DNA of 17,935 nt, taken from NCBI GenBank assembly GCA_013329295.1, contig DUKP01000108.1:1-17935 (forward strand). The letters are read 5' to 3'. Positions 1 through 7,217 of this stretch are shown one piece after another. Under the pieces are notes generated by a model, which was not told the DNA's origin, did not search any database, and worked only from the letters and a program-made list of their open reading frames with translations. This DNA is from Candidatus Poseidoniaceae archaeon (GTDB lineage Archaea; Thermoplasmatota; Poseidoniia; Poseidoniales; Poseidoniaceae). The first letter of the stretch is position 1. Each line of letters begins with the position of its first letter. A program made the position numbers and the translations under genes.

Positions 1-1
1 C

Positions 2-1975
2 GCTCAAAACCATGTTCAATCTTCCAACATTTCGCAATTGGATGATGATGTAGATTCCAATAAAAGTAGTAAAATCCCTAAATCAAAACTTGCTCGTTTG
101 TCTGGGAAATCGGTTATGCCACAAAAAAGGAAATCATTACTGTCACGTGTTGGAGTAAACAATAGGCCAACATTTGATTTAATTGCAGATGGTGTTTTAG
201 GCGCTAATTCAGATGATTACCAGCCAAAAATCAAATTAAACAAGGGTAATGATGACATTTCAAGTTTGGTCGCAGAGCGAATCAAGAACCTTCGTGAACG
301 AACCCTAAGTAAAATTTCTAGTGACGCTCATTTTGCTGAAAGTTCATTTTTTGGCTTCGAAACAGATGGCACCCCAATATGGAGTAGTGTGGTTAGAGGT
401 GCAAGAGATATTGACTCCAAAATTCATCACCAAAATGATGATTCCTCGACAATAATACATCATCATTCAACCCATTTGCCAGTAATGATTGATTGGCCTA
501 AAGAACTACAATTTTCATCTCACAATACTTTCAAAAATTGGTCTACAGTTTCAGAAAATAAACGTGCTACTCAACTTGCTGAACAAGTAGTTGATTTTAC
601 ACATCAATCATTGAATCCTCTGATAATTATTGGCGAATCGGGAACTGGTAAATCACATCTCTTGAATGCAATTGGTCAAGCAGTAATGGTTCGAAATGAC
701 AAGAGCATATTTTTTATTCGTGGAGATGAATTACCTCAAGTATTGTCTCAACATAATAGTTGGACAGATGTTTTTTCGAACGCATCAATGTTGTTGATAG
801 ATGATATAGATGCATCATTAAACGATGACAAAATTAGCAATTCTCTAGGCAATATGCTTGATACTGCATTAAACATGAATGTTCATGTCGTGGTATCTTC
901 AAATAGCTTGCCTGATGAGTGGCCAGCATCTAACCTATGGGATTTGTTAAGAACAGGTGTTAAGACAATTCTAAATCGTGTTGGTGCAGGAAGTCTAATG
1001 CTATATGCGCGTCATTTAGCAATGCAAAAGAATCTCATCTTGACTGACGAGCAATTAGCATTGATAGTAACCGATGGAGAGGTTGGTTGGAGAAGTACCA
1101 AGAATGGTCTTGATAAAGTGGAATCAGCAGCAAATAATGGAATTAAATTAATTGATTCTGTTGATATATACAAGGTCATGAATGATATTCAAACAGATGA
1201 AGAAGAAAGTACAACTGAGATGCAAAGTGAAAGTGTTGAAGATATTGCAACTCGATTGATAAATTCAGTAGTTGATGTTGTCTATAGCGACCAACAATTA
1301 GGAGGTATAGAACTCAATACTGAACTTCCTGAGTTGTCTGAAGATTACCAACCACCTGAATTTGACATAGATTCATTTAATTCTTCAGAGAAGGATTTTG
1401 TTCAAAATCATATCAATTCAACTTTGCAAGATTTGACTCCCGAAGCACCTTCTGTAATTGATGTAGATGATCGTGATAAACACCTTGTGGCAAAAATGAC
1501 TCGGATTATTGAGCGTGACCATTCAATTGCTGCAGATATTCTGACTGATTTGGATATGGGGATTGATAGTAAGTTTGCAAATTCAGATGATATGATTACG
1601 GCAGAAACAGATCAGTTGATGAACTTGAAATCTAAATTACTGAATCTTGCAGAAAGGACTTCAGATGCTTCAATAGAAGGCTTGATTGGAATTGCCGATG
1701 AATTAAGAGCATTGGAGCATGAATTGGTAGCAATTGATTCTGAGCGGGATGAATTGCCCGAGTTTGTTGAAGATGAAATTGAAGATGGATTAGAAAGTTA
1801 TATTCCACAAAACGAATGGAATATTGATGGTTCACAAGTGTCGGTAAATGAATTAATAGATGATGAATCAATGATTACCCCGATTGAAGGTGTTTTAGAA
1901 CCTCATCCGGAAGGTGTCTTGCAAACCTCAACCATTACTCCAGTTGAAAATGTTCTAAGTGGGGAAGAAGAATGA
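2..1975 (+). CDS. DnaA/Hda-like AAA+ ATPase with long acidic tail (5' end outside window)
   Basis: The reading frame is open to the window edge, so the true start lies upstream. The first in-frame start-like codon (TTG at 38) has no support. Counting residues from 38, a DnaA-family AAA+ core lies at about 155-385. It has a helix like the DnaA entry region (TFKNWSTVSENK), Walker A GESGTGKS (199-206), Walker B MLLIDDID (251-258), sensor 1 VVSSNS (285-290) and a lid-like segment with WRSTKNGLDKVESA. The NPLIIIGESGTGKSHLLNAIG stretch reads much like bacterial DnaA. I see no DnaA DNA-binding domain IV. The rest (about 386-645) is acidic, partly coiled-coil, and ends in repeated TPxExVL motifs. The stop overlaps the next start (ATGA). 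The role is unknown: an ATP-driven regulator or loader related to DnaA/Hda/DnaC is my inference, and replication initiation is not shown. Confidence 0.75.
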   Translation, partial: AQNHVQSSNISQLDDDVDSNKSSKIPKSKLARLSGKSVMPQKRKSLLSRVGVNNRPTFDLIADGVLGANSDDYQPKIKLNKGNDDISSLVAERIKNLRERTLSKISSDAHFAESSFFGFETDGTPIWSSVVRGARDIDSKIHHQNDDSSTIIHHHSTHLPVMIDWPKELQFSSHNTFKNWSTVSENKRATQLAEQVVDFTHQSLNPLIIIGESGTGKSHLLNAIGQAVMVRNDKSIFFIRGDELPQVLSQHNSWTDVFSNASMLLIDDIDASLNDDKISNSLGNMLDTALNMNVHVVVSSNSLPDEWPASNLWDLLRTGVKTILNRVGAGSLMLYARHLAMQKNLILTDEQLALIVTDGEVGWRSTKNGLDKVESAANNGIKLIDSVDIYKVMNDIQTDEEESTTEMQSESVEDIATRLINSVVDVVYSDQQLGGIELNTELPELSEDYQPPEFDIDSFNSSEKDFVQNHINSTLQDLTPEAPSVIDVDDRDKHLVAKMTRIIERDHSIAADILTDLDMGIDSKFANSDDMITAETDQLMNLKSKLLNLAERTSDASIEGLIGIADELRALEHELVAIDSERDELPEFVEDEIEDGLESYIPQNEWNIDGSQVSVNELIDDESMITPIEGVLEPHPEGVLQTSTITPVENVLSGEEE

Positions 1976-2427
1976 GACATCCATGGTGGATGAGTGGCGT
2001 CAAATTTGCTTGTCAAACCAATTGTGGCAAATGCTGTGATGAGCCTGGAGGAATTGTATATTTGTCTACTCACGATGCCAAAAGAATTTCATCAAGTATG
2101 GATTTGACTGTCGAAGATTGGCTTGAAAGAGATTGTCAACGCACTTTGGATGGCAGATATATTTTGAAAAGCCGAGAATCTGATGGAATATGCATATATT
2201 TGAATGATGAAAAGACGTGTAATATTTATCACAACCGTCCCCAACAATGTGCTGCATATCCATGGTGGGGCGAGAATCTTGCTACTGAACGCTCTTGGCA
2301 GCAAACAAAACAGGAATGCCCAGGATTAACTGCGGAAGACGCTATAATTATCGATGGCAATACGATAAAAATTCATGTTCTTGCTGACAGACAGTCAACA
2401 AAAGGATTTAGAAAGTGGCCAAACTAA
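1972..2427 (+). CDS. YkgJ-family cysteine-cluster (zinc/iron-chelating) protein
   Basis: A 151-residue protein with the CxxxCxxCC cluster (C14, C18, C21, C22), followed by C74, then C83 and C93 in CNIYHNRPQQCAAYPWW. This arrangement is the hallmark of the YkgJ/UPF0153 family, whose cysteines are thought to bind a metal, possibly an Fe-S cluster or zinc; its biochemical role is not settled. No membrane segment or signal peptide is seen, so it is probably cytoplasmic. The ATG start overlaps the stop of the DnaA-like gene (ATGA), which points to translational coupling. A purine-rich GGGGAAGAAG lies just upstream. The stop TAA is followed directly by an in-frame TGA. A later ATG (residue 7) is possible but would lose only the N-terminal residues before the cluster. 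Confidence 0.85.
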   Translation: MRHPWWMSGVKFACQTNCGKCCDEPGGIVYLSTHDAKRISSSMDLTVEDWLERDCQRTLDGRYILKSRESDGICIYLNDEKTCNIYHNRPQQCAAYPWWGENLATERSWQQTKQECPGLTAEDAIIIDGNTIKIHVLADRQSTKGFRKWPN

Positions 2428-2436
2428 TGACTTATC

Positions 2437-2455
2437 TAATCAAATTGTTTGATTA
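2437..2455. promoter_or_regulatory. Perfect 19-base dyad upstream of citrate synthase
   Basis: TAATCAAATTGTTTGATTA: 8-base arms with a 3-base centre and no mismatch. It lies ten bases past the ykgJ stop and about 15 bases before the TATA-like box of the citrate synthase gene. It could be a regulator binding site or an AT-rich transcription-end hairpin. Its position next to the promoter makes the operator reading attractive, but this is unproven. Confidence 0.45.
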
Positions 2456-2469
2456 ATAAATAGGCCGCA

Positions 2470-2475
2470 TTTATA
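2470..2475 (+). promoter_or_regulatory. TATA-like box of the citrate synthase gene
   Basis: TTTATA in the context GCATTTATACC. It is 40 bases before the ATG at 2510, which predicts a transcript start near 2498 and a leader of roughly 12 bases. No purine-rich BRE is obvious upstream. Confidence 0.45.
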
Positions 2476-2498
2476 CCATAGTTATAACTCGGGTGTTT

Positions 2499-2506
2499 AG
2501 GTGGGG
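2499..2506 (+). promoter_or_regulatory. Shine-Dalgarno that decides the citrate synthase start
   Basis: AGGTGGGG ends three bases before ATG 2510. It matches the archaeal anti-SD pattern (GGTG). It contains the alternative GTG at 2501, which would therefore be part of the ribosome site and not the start. Confidence 0.65.
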
Positions 2507-2509
2507 TTC

Positions 2510-3676
2510 ATGACCAATGAAAAAGTGCTTTGTGAAGTCACTGAAAATCATTTGAATACAGGTCTAAGAGGAATTCCTGTTGGAACTTGTAGAACCTCCT
2601 TTGTCACTCCAAGTGAAGGAGTTCATTACTGTGGATATCCAATTAGAGAATTAGTAGATTTCTCACCTGAGGATATAATTTATTTGTTATTCAATAAAGA
2701 ACTTCCAAATCTTGAGCAATCTGCTCAATTTAAGGCTGATTTGTCATCAAGAGCAACCTTGCCAAATGGAGTGGAAGAAGTCCTCAAAACCCTGCCAAAG
2801 ACTGGACATCCAATGGATTGGTTATCGATTGGAATTCACGCACTTGGGATGTGTGATACAACAGAAAACTGGCTGGATGATGCCCTTAATCTAGTAGCAA
2901 GAATGCCTAGATTGATGGGTTTGATTTTCCGTTATAGAGAAGGAAGAACATCAGACATACCAGTTGATGATGTTAGCAAATCATTAGTTGAAAGATTTGT
3001 TGAAACTTTAGATTTGGCTAATGTAGACAAAGCAAAAATGTCAAAAGTTGTCTCAACATATCTTGTTCTTCATATGGATCACGGTGGAGGTAATCTTTCC
3101 ACATTTACTGGTAAATCAATTGCCTCAGGTAAAGCAACTGTTTATTCGGCAATTGCTGGGGCAATGAATGCACTTTCGGGACCTCTACATGGCAGAGCCA
3201 ATCAATCATGTTTGGAGTTTGTCTTGAAAGTTGGTTCTAGTGATGAAGCTGAAGTTGAAAGATTTGTTCGAAATGAATTGTCAGAAGGACGTCCAGTGTT
3301 TGGCTTTGGCCACGCAGTATTAAGTGTCGAAGACCCAAGAGCAACAGCACAATTTGAGTTGGGCGAAAAGATATGTCCTGAAGATGAGAATTTTAAAATC
3401 ATCAAGACACTTAGAAAAGTTGCGCCTCGAGTTTTGTCTGAAAACAAGAAAATTAGGAATCCTAATGCAAACGTAGACATTGCTAGCGGCGCTTTGTTAC
3501 ATCATGTTGGACTTAAAGATCCGACTTATTATACAACCTTTTTCGGGTGGGCGAGAGTTGCTGGAATTGGTGCACAAATTGTTGATGAAAGAGTAAACAT
3601 GCGTTCAGGAAAAGGAGTTCCAATTTATCGTCCAAAATATTTCCCTGAAGGCCAGCAGTTAAGGCATATTGAGTGA
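2510..3676 (+). CDS. gltA: Citrate synthase, eukaryote/mitochondrial-like type
   Basis: Condenses oxaloacetate and acetyl-CoA to citrate, the entry step of the TCA cycle, in the cytoplasm. The product is 388 residues from ATG 2510, chosen because AGGTGGGG precedes it. The catalytic triad is visible: His227 in SGPLHGRANQ, His268 in GFGHAVL and Asp323 in NVDIASG. The surrounding motifs follow pig mitochondrial citrate synthase more than the usual prokaryotic forms: HMDHGGGNLS against HSDHEGGNVS, GHAVLxxxDPR against GHAVLRKTDPR, and YYTTFFGWARVAGIGAQ against YYTVLFGVSRALGVLAQ. The Arg that follows GHAVL in pig is Ser here, while the Arg of DPR is kept. The N-terminus is shorter than in mitochondrial enzymes and has no targeting extension. 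The stop directly abuts the convergent GDPD gene. Confidence 0.93.
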   Translation: MTNEKVLCEVTENHLNTGLRGIPVGTCRTSFVTPSEGVHYCGYPIRELVDFSPEDIIYLLFNKELPNLEQSAQFKADLSSRATLPNGVEEVLKTLPKTGHPMDWLSIGIHALGMCDTTENWLDDALNLVARMPRLMGLIFRYREGRTSDIPVDDVSKSLVERFVETLDLANVDKAKMSKVVSTYLVLHMDHGGGNLSTFTGKSIASGKATVYSAIAGAMNALSGPLHGRANQSCLEFVLKVGSSDEAEVERFVRNELSEGRPVFGFGHAVLSVEDPRATAQFELGEKICPEDENFKIIKTLRKVAPRVLSENKKIRNPNANVDIASGALLHHVGLKDPTYYTTFFGWARVAGIGAQIVDERVNMRSGKGVPIYRPKYFPEGQQLRHIE

Positions 3677-4825
3677 TTACATTACAGGTCTTTGAGTCTT
3701 TCCTGAACCTCTATGTCCGATTAATCTAACCGCTTGCCATGGAGGCGAATTTTCTGAGTTAAATTCTGTTTTGGCACTATCATTTTTCCAATTCCATTTG
3801 TCTTGCCACATTTTTGTGAGTTCTAATTTTCGTTGTTTATCACACTCAGACCACTTAGGAACTTCTTTTTCTAAATCGCTTAAAATTTCTTTATGACTCT
3901 CAAATGATGCATTGTTCAATTTTTCTAATTGAATTTGATCCAATGGTTGTGTAGCAGGAAATCTCCATCTTGGTTTACCATCGTTATACCAAGTAAAATT
4001 CGGATCTAAATTATCAGTTAGCCCGGTTATTCCTGAACTTAGCAAACGGAATTCATAATTCTCTTTGGCAGGCCAAACATAAACTGGCATTCCAGTACGA
4101 CATTTTTGAAAATAGTTCAAGCGTCTACCACTTAGCCCTACACTTTTACCAATTAGTAGACGATTATAGAATGGTTGAAAATATTCGATTGCACAAGGAA
4201 CCATAGATGCGCCTCTTGTTTTATGTTTGTTAATCAGTTTTCCAAATGGTGTGACAAGGTATTGCGGGTAAGCCATCATTCGTTTGAAGCGCCTTGAACC
4301 AATTCTTGGAACAACGGGAAGTAATTCAGCCCAATTGTATTGACAATTTGATATTTTTACTGACTTATGCATTTTGTTATGAAATGCATAAAACACAACA
4401 TTTGATTTAGGTATTTCAAACTCATCAATTAACTTAGATGCTGAAGAAATCATTTCAGACAAAGTTTGAGTTAATTTAGCACCATCAAAATAGCCCCCGC
4501 CTTTGGGGGATTTGGGATGCGGTCGCTTTAGTTCCAAGCAAACCATTTTGCCTTCGTCATGCCAATTTTTCAGAATATCCTTATGTTCCAACATTTGACG
4601 AAATGAACAAAACCCAAAATCATGTAACTCATCTAGTTCCCATGATTCAACATACGGATTGCGATTGTCTAGTAATTGCTTGTTTACTGAAACTTTGGCA
4701 TCATGATGAATAATCAATTCATTATCTGCAGTAAATCGCAAATCCAATTCTATTCCATCAGAATTAGATATGCCGTGGGCTAAACTTATCAAGGAATTTT
4801 CTGGTGGTTGCTGCCAGTCTGCCAC
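3677..4825 (-). CDS. Glycerophosphodiester phosphodiesterase, apparently circularly permuted
   Basis: GDPDs hydrolyse glycerophosphodiesters to glycerol-3-phosphate and an alcohol on a TIM barrel. Here 382 residues carry every family motif in an unusual order. PPENS (7-11), GIELDLRFT with Glu26 and Asp28, HHD with His41, LELK with Glu98 and GITGLTDN (266-272) come first. The normally N-terminal strand with the catalytic His-Arg-Gly, LIGHRGSGK, comes last (368-376), six residues from the stop. An extra 85-residue linker rich in Lys, Glu and Trp joins the two parts. The GTG start is the only plausible one: an in-frame TGA lies seven codons upstream, and no HRG motif occurs in any upstream frame. 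No signal peptide or membrane segment is seen. The gene is divergent from a PAP2 gene, which suggests lipid headgroup turnover. Confidence 0.82.
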   Translation of the reverse strand: MADWQQPPENSLISLAHGISNSDGIELDLRFTADNELIIHHDAKVSVNKQLLDNRNPYVESWELDELHDFGFCSFRQMLEHKDILKNWHDEGKMVCLELKRPHPKSPKGGGYFDGAKLTQTLSEMISSASKLIDEFEIPKSNVVFYAFHNKMHKSVKISNCQYNWAELLPVVPRIGSRRFKRMMAYPQYLVTPFGKLINKHKTRGASMVPCAIEYFQPFYNRLLIGKSVGLSGRRLNYFQKCRTGMPVYVWPAKENYEFRLLSSGITGLTDNLDPNFTWYNDGKPRWRFPATQPLDQIQLEKLNNASFESHKEILSDLEKEVPKWSECDKQRKLELTKMWQDKWNWKNDSAKTEFNSENSPPWQAVRLIGHRGSGKTQRPVM

Positions 4826-4920
4826 AATTGTCGGTAGAGTAAATCATTGAAAACATGATGTGTCGCTTGATTGAAAATTCTTAGTAAAACGATTATTATT
4901 TGCTTATGTGGTGAAAAAGG

Positions 4921-4928
4921 ATATATTA
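4921..4928 (+). promoter_or_regulatory. TATA-like box, leaderless promoter of the first PAP2 gene
   Basis: ATATATTA preceded by purine-rich GAAAAAGG (BRE-like). Its centre lies about 25 bases before ATG 4949, the spacing expected if transcription begins at the start codon. This supports ATG 4949 over the in-frame TTG at 4871, which lies upstream of the box. Confidence 0.5.
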
Positions 4929-4948
4929 GCAAAGGTATCGAGCGGGTT

Positions 4949-6382
4949 ATGAGTCCATACACAATCATGATGATACTGGTTGTGTTATTTACTCCAGTTG
5001 TATGCTGGCTTTTTTCACTTTCACAAAAAGAACACAGGGTTCCATTGTCACAATGGGCTAAGGAATTTCACGAAAAGAGATATTATCTCCATGCAATGGG
5101 TTATTTGATTATTATTAAGTGGAAGCAAATTACTGACTTACTTAATGAACCAATTAAATCAGAAGTTGGTCATTGGACTGATTTAATTTATGCTATTGAA
5201 GGAGAATTTACCAAACACATTCAAGACTTCTTTCTAAATGATACCTTGACTGCTGTACTTAATTTCCATTATTTGTTCATTTACTTGTTTCTAATATATG
5301 TTACAACAGTATATTTTGCCTATACTGGTGATAGAGATATGACTGATAAAGTAGCATTAAATTACTTACTAATTTATGCTTTAGCAGTTCCATACTATCT
5401 ATTCTTTAATGTTGAAGTAACGTCTTCGTGGATACCTGGAATGGAGGCACTATTGTATCATGATGGCGCATATACAGTGTTCTATGCAACACATGATCCA
5501 CTTGATAATGCTGTGCCTTCATTACATGTTGCAATTCCATTTGGAATATTAATGTTGAATTACCTACATGTCAAAGAAAATGGTGGCAAGATGAAAGATT
5601 GGCGTCATTATCATTATTTCATGTTCGTTTTAATTAATACAATATTATTCATGTTTTCAATTTTGTACCTTGGTATACACTGGTTTGTTGACATACCTTT
5701 AGGTTTGATAATTGGTGGTTTTGGAGCTTTATTTATTCACCATCTACAGCCTAGATTGCGAAATGATCATGGTTCATTTTTCAAAGGACTTGACAAATTT
5801 AAGATTAGAAAGCATGCCATTGTTGAGGGAATAATTGCCCTTGTAATGTTCACGCTTATTCTTATGGCAGTAAATGTCCAAGTTGAAAATTCAGATGATA
5901 GAGTATCTTTTAGATTAGGTCCTGAGGATTCAACCTATGAAATAATTCAAGAATTAAAGTATGGTGAGACAGTTGACTCAACCATAAAGAATTTGGATTC
6001 TAATTTAGTGCTTGAGATAGTTTACATTCCGGTTGAAGAAAGTGCTAAAACTATGGAAAACGGCTCAATTGATTGGTCTTATATGGTAAGTGTTGGAGAC
6101 CATTATGTTATACAACCGGGCGAACAAATAGAGATTACAACTGATAGTTATTTGATATACAATTTGATAGTTATGCATAATCCAAGTACTAATTCTGGTG
6201 ATGTGCTTGAGGTAAGTATCGTTAATGATTATCATGATGACAAAATGTTTAGAGCGATTATTTTATCAATTCCATCTTTATGGATGACTGCATTTGTATT
6301 GTATAGATTACAGCGATTGAGAGCAAATAAGCTCTCAATTCTTGATTCCTCACCATCACATTTGTGGTTCGAAGAAGAATAG
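4949..6382 (+). CDS. PAP2-superfamily (Aur1-like) membrane phosphatase/transferase with extracytoplasmic domain
   Basis: A 477-residue polytopic membrane protein. Counted from ATG 4949 it has the two best-known PAP2 motifs: PSLHVAIP with His193, and YLGIHWFVDIPLG with His244 and Asp248. These form the phosphohistidine active site of phosphatidate phosphatases and of Aur1/inositol-phosphorylceramide synthases; the canonical KxxxxxxRP motif is not visible, as in other Aur1-like members. After the PAP2 bundle, a further membrane segment (about 289-313) leads to a roughly 120-residue region of alternating hydrophobic strands (314-435) and a last membrane segment (435-455). That region probably lies outside the membrane and resembles no domain I know. 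The substrate is likely a lipid phosphate or phosphodiester, but is unknown. ATG 4949 was chosen over TTG 4871 because the predicted promoter lies between them. Confidence 0.78.
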   Translation: MSPYTIMMILVVLFTPVVCWLFSLSQKEHRVPLSQWAKEFHEKRYYLHAMGYLIIIKWKQITDLLNEPIKSEVGHWTDLIYAIEGEFTKHIQDFFLNDTLTAVLNFHYLFIYLFLIYVTTVYFAYTGDRDMTDKVALNYLLIYALAVPYYLFFNVEVTSSWIPGMEALLYHDGAYTVFYATHDPLDNAVPSLHVAIPFGILMLNYLHVKENGGKMKDWRHYHYFMFVLINTILFMFSILYLGIHWFVDIPLGLIIGGFGALFIHHLQPRLRNDHGSFFKGLDKFKIRKHAIVEGIIALVMFTLILMAVNVQVENSDDRVSFRLGPEDSTYEIIQELKYGETVDSTIKNLDSNLVLEIVYIPVEESAKTMENGSIDWSYMVSVGDHYVIQPGEQIEITTDSYLIYNLIVMHNPSTNSGDVLEVSIVNDYHDDKMFRAIILSIPSLWMTAFVLYRLQRLRANKLSILDSSPSHLWFEEE

Positions 6383-6416
6383 TGTCAATTATCACTAACC
6401 TACTACTGGGGGTATC

Positions 6417-7217
6417 ATGTCTGAGGATAGGAGCCTGCAAGATTCTGTTCAGAATCTGATTGATTCTCCTGGCGGACAAATAATCAATGATAGCGCTCAA
6501 TTTTTGAGAAATAAAGCCAAATTGTTGTCATTTTTATTCATTATTAGTGTAGTAGCAGCATTCTCAATGACTAAATCGTTAGTATCATGGTTGATAGATG
6601 ATACTCGCTTGCCTGAAGATGTCAACATTATAGTGACTTCACCAATCGAATTCATTCTACTTCAGTTTCAAATTGCGGTTAGTTTTGGATTAGTCGTTAT
6701 CACAGTATATTTGATACTTGAGCTAGTTCGCAAGGGTTCTAAAAACGCAGCAATTAGAGAGAGATTAGCAGAATTGGAATTAAAGCCACCAAGGTTTAGT
6801 TTGGTATTTGTCACTACTGTTATGGCAATAGTTACTCTAGGTATTGCTGGTTTAGTTTATTCTTGGAATTTTTTAACACCAATGATATTGCAATATCTAA
6901 CTGATGATGCACAAAATGCTGGTTTAACTACTGAATGGCGATTATCAGGATATGTTGGCTTTATTGTCAATCTTGCATTAGCATGTATTGTTGGTTTCCA
7001 AGCACCAGTAGTTACCATTCTAACGTTGCGTTTTGGCATTGCCACACGGCAACAGATTATGCAGTATCGCAAGCACATTTGGTTTACCGCATTTGTCTTA
7101 GGAGCATTCTTATCTCCTCCAGATCCATTATCGCTATTTTTAGTTGCAATGCCGGTGGTTATTCTGTTTGAGTTGGCAATAATAATTGACAGGTTAACCA
7201 ATATTTCAAACGCATAG
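6417..7217 (+). CDS. tatC: Twin-arginine translocase subunit TatC (divergent)
   Basis: TatC binds twin-arginine signal peptides and, with TatA, exports folded proteins. The 266-residue product has six predicted membrane segments and clear C-terminal TatC signatures: GFQAPVVTILTLRFGI (193-208), RKHIWFTAFVLGAFLSPPDP (218-237) and PVVILFEL (246-253). GGGGG at 6408-6412 supports ATG 6417. Two points are unusual. The N-terminal HLxELR motif that contacts the signal peptide in model TatC proteins is reduced to something like AQFLRNKAKLL (27-37), keeping the Arg but not the Glu. The fourth-helix Glu (E170 in E. coli) is Gln195. The N-terminus is about 15-20 residues longer than usual. No tatA is nearby. 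The gene ends inside the convergent PHP gene with a 12-base overlap. Confidence 0.88.
   Translation: MSEDRSLQDSVQNLIDSPGGQIINDSAQFLRNKAKLLSFLFIISVVAAFSMTKSLVSWLIDDTRLPEDVNIIVTSPIEFILLQFQIAVSFGLVVITVYLILELVRKGSKNAAIRERLAELELKPPRFSLVFVTTVMAIVTLGIAGLVYSWNFLTPMILQYLTDDAQNAGLTTEWRLSGYVGFIVNLALACIVGFQAPVVTILTLRFGIATRQQIMQYRKHIWFTAFVLGAFLSPPDPLSLFLVAMPVVILFELAIIIDRLTNISNA

Noticed and set aside
1500..1560. ERDHSIA in the DnaA-like protein recalls the RDH[ST] signature of DnaA domain IV.
   Set aside because: Only four or five residues agree, the flanking helix-turn-helix pattern is missing and the setting is an acidic coiled coil.
2501..2509. GTG start for citrate synthase.
   Set aside because: It lies inside the AGGTGGGG ribosome site of the ATG at 2510.
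3677..3720. GHRGSGKT at the GDPD C-terminus matches a Walker A P-loop (GxxxxGKT).
   Set aside because: Six residues from the end of the protein there is no following helix or Walker B, and the same residues fit the GDPD HRG motif.
4871..4948. TTG start giving a 26-residue longer PAP2 protein.
   Set aside because: The best TATA-like box lies downstream of it, and the extension has no clear family support.
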